5,720 nucleotides of DNA from Wenzhouxiangella sp. (GTDB lineage: Bacteria; Pseudomonadota; Gammaproteobacteria; Xanthomonadales; Wenzhouxiangellaceae), in contig SLJA01000031.1 in assembly GCA_007135355.1 (NCBI GenBank), positions 1 to 5,720 of the forward strand, read 5' to 3'. The notes under the pieces were generated by a model that was not told the origin of the DNA, made no database searches, and saw only the letters and a list, made by a program, of their open reading frames with translations. Below, piece after piece: positions 5,233 to 5,720 of the stretch. Numbering within the stretch: the stretch's first letter is position 1; every line of letters begins with the position of its first letter. Position numbers and translations under genes: made by a program.

Positions 5233-5720
5233 ATGCGCATTGTCGTTTTGATGGCTGTATTGTTCTGCACCGGCAAAGCCTGGGCCAGCGGAGAAATCAA
5301 CGTTCTGACCGACCTGCTGTCGCCCTTCCCGCCCGGCTGCGTGGCTTTGAGCCTGCCAACAGAGCCGGCCTCTGCCGACAACGAACTCTTCGATGAAGTC
5401 ATCCGGGCGCCCGGCATCGGTAGTTTCAGTCGTGACGCTGATGTACGCGTTCGCATCTGGCGGGTCGGCTGTGCCGATGAGGGCTTCTCGGTAGTGATGG
5501 TCCGCCTGCAAAAGCTTGGCGGGCCGCGTCCGGTGCTTGTGCCCCAAGCCTTCGTCGACGCCGGCCAGGTTGAAGTCCCATTCCATGAGGCTCAATTGAT
5601 TTCTTTTCCCGCCGTCGGCAATATCGGCGCAGCCGGCAACGTCATCCCGGAGTCCGGGCAGACGTTTATGTTGGCGGCAGACCCGCTGGCGATAGATGGT
5701 CTGACTGACTTTTTGCCGGA
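5233..5720 (+). CDS. Putative secreted protein of unknown function, N-terminal part (runs off the right edge)
   Basis: A frame open from the ATG at 5233 to the window end gives 162 codons without a stop, so the C-terminus is missing. The protein starts with a good Sec signal peptide: MR, a hydrophobic core IVVLMAVLFC, then GKAWA followed by SGE, with probable cleavage after A18. The region following contains two cysteines (C36 and C80) that could form a disulfide in the periplasm. It looks like a mixed beta-rich domain with several short hydrophobic strands (VVMVRLQ, PVLVPQAFV). No lipobox, membrane helix or catalytic motif is seen in the mature part, and I do not recognise the family. Codon use is GC-rich like the neighbours. 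It is divergent from yebC, so a link to the ruv/tol genes is not implied. Confidence 0.8.
   Translation, partial: MRIVVLMAVLFCTGKAWASGEINVLTDLLSPFPPGCVALSLPTEPASADNELFDEVIRAPGIGSFSRDADVRVRIWRVGCADEGFSVVMVRLQKLGGPRPVLVPQAFVDAGQVEVPFHEAQLISFPAVGNIGAAGNVIPESGQTFMLAADPLAIDGLTDFLP

Noticed and set aside
4980..5595. Minus-strand open frames (4980-5456 and 5215-5595) opposite the secreted-protein gene
   Set aside because: They lie opposite a plus-strand frame that has a signal peptide and ribosome binding site, their sequences are low-complexity and unlike any family I know, and one also crosses the yebC start.

Overview
The window looks like the chromosome of a GC-rich gammaproteobacterium. The protein sequences closely follow the E. 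coli and Pseudomonas versions of each family, and the order yebC-ruvC-ruvA-ruvB-ybgC-tolQ-tolR-tolA is the classic gammaproteobacterial arrangement. A Xanthomonadales/Chromatiales-like lineage is my guess; nothing here proves it.

Almost all of the window is one minus-strand gene series, read from right to left: yebC (5064-4327), ruvC (4176-3688), ruvA (3680-3096), ruvB (3099-2044), ybgC (2047-1610), tolQ (1603-908), tolR (902-480) and tolA (from 296, running off the left edge). Junctions from ruvC to tolR are very tight: 4-nt overlaps at ruvA/ruvB and ruvB/ybgC, and 5-7 nt gaps at ruvC/ruvA, ybgC/tolQ and tolQ/tolR. This suggests one co-transcribed, translationally coupled block. RuvA, RuvB and RuvC together process Holliday junctions. 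TolQ, TolR and TolA form the inner-membrane, proton-driven part of the Tol-Pal envelope system, with YbgC its customary thioesterase neighbour. YebC is a TACO1-family translation or regulatory factor.

The tight packing is broken twice, each time by a palindromic repeat element. The ruvC-yebC gap (4177-4326) holds ten G-tracts at near-regular spacing, built from GGGTTCA and GGGTTAC heptads, closed by a 23-bp inverted repeat. The tolA-tolR gap (297-479) holds 30-bp inverted arms, each made of three 10-bp units (CGCRGATRAA). These two unrelated elements are the most interesting part of the window. I see no defence system, mobile gene, CRISPR array, tRNA or rRNA.

At the right end, divergent from yebC, a plus-strand gene begins at 5233 and runs off the window. 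It has a good ribosome binding site and a signal peptide but I do not recognise its family. The 5065-5232 interval between the two divergent genes must hold their promoters; only weak candidates are visible.
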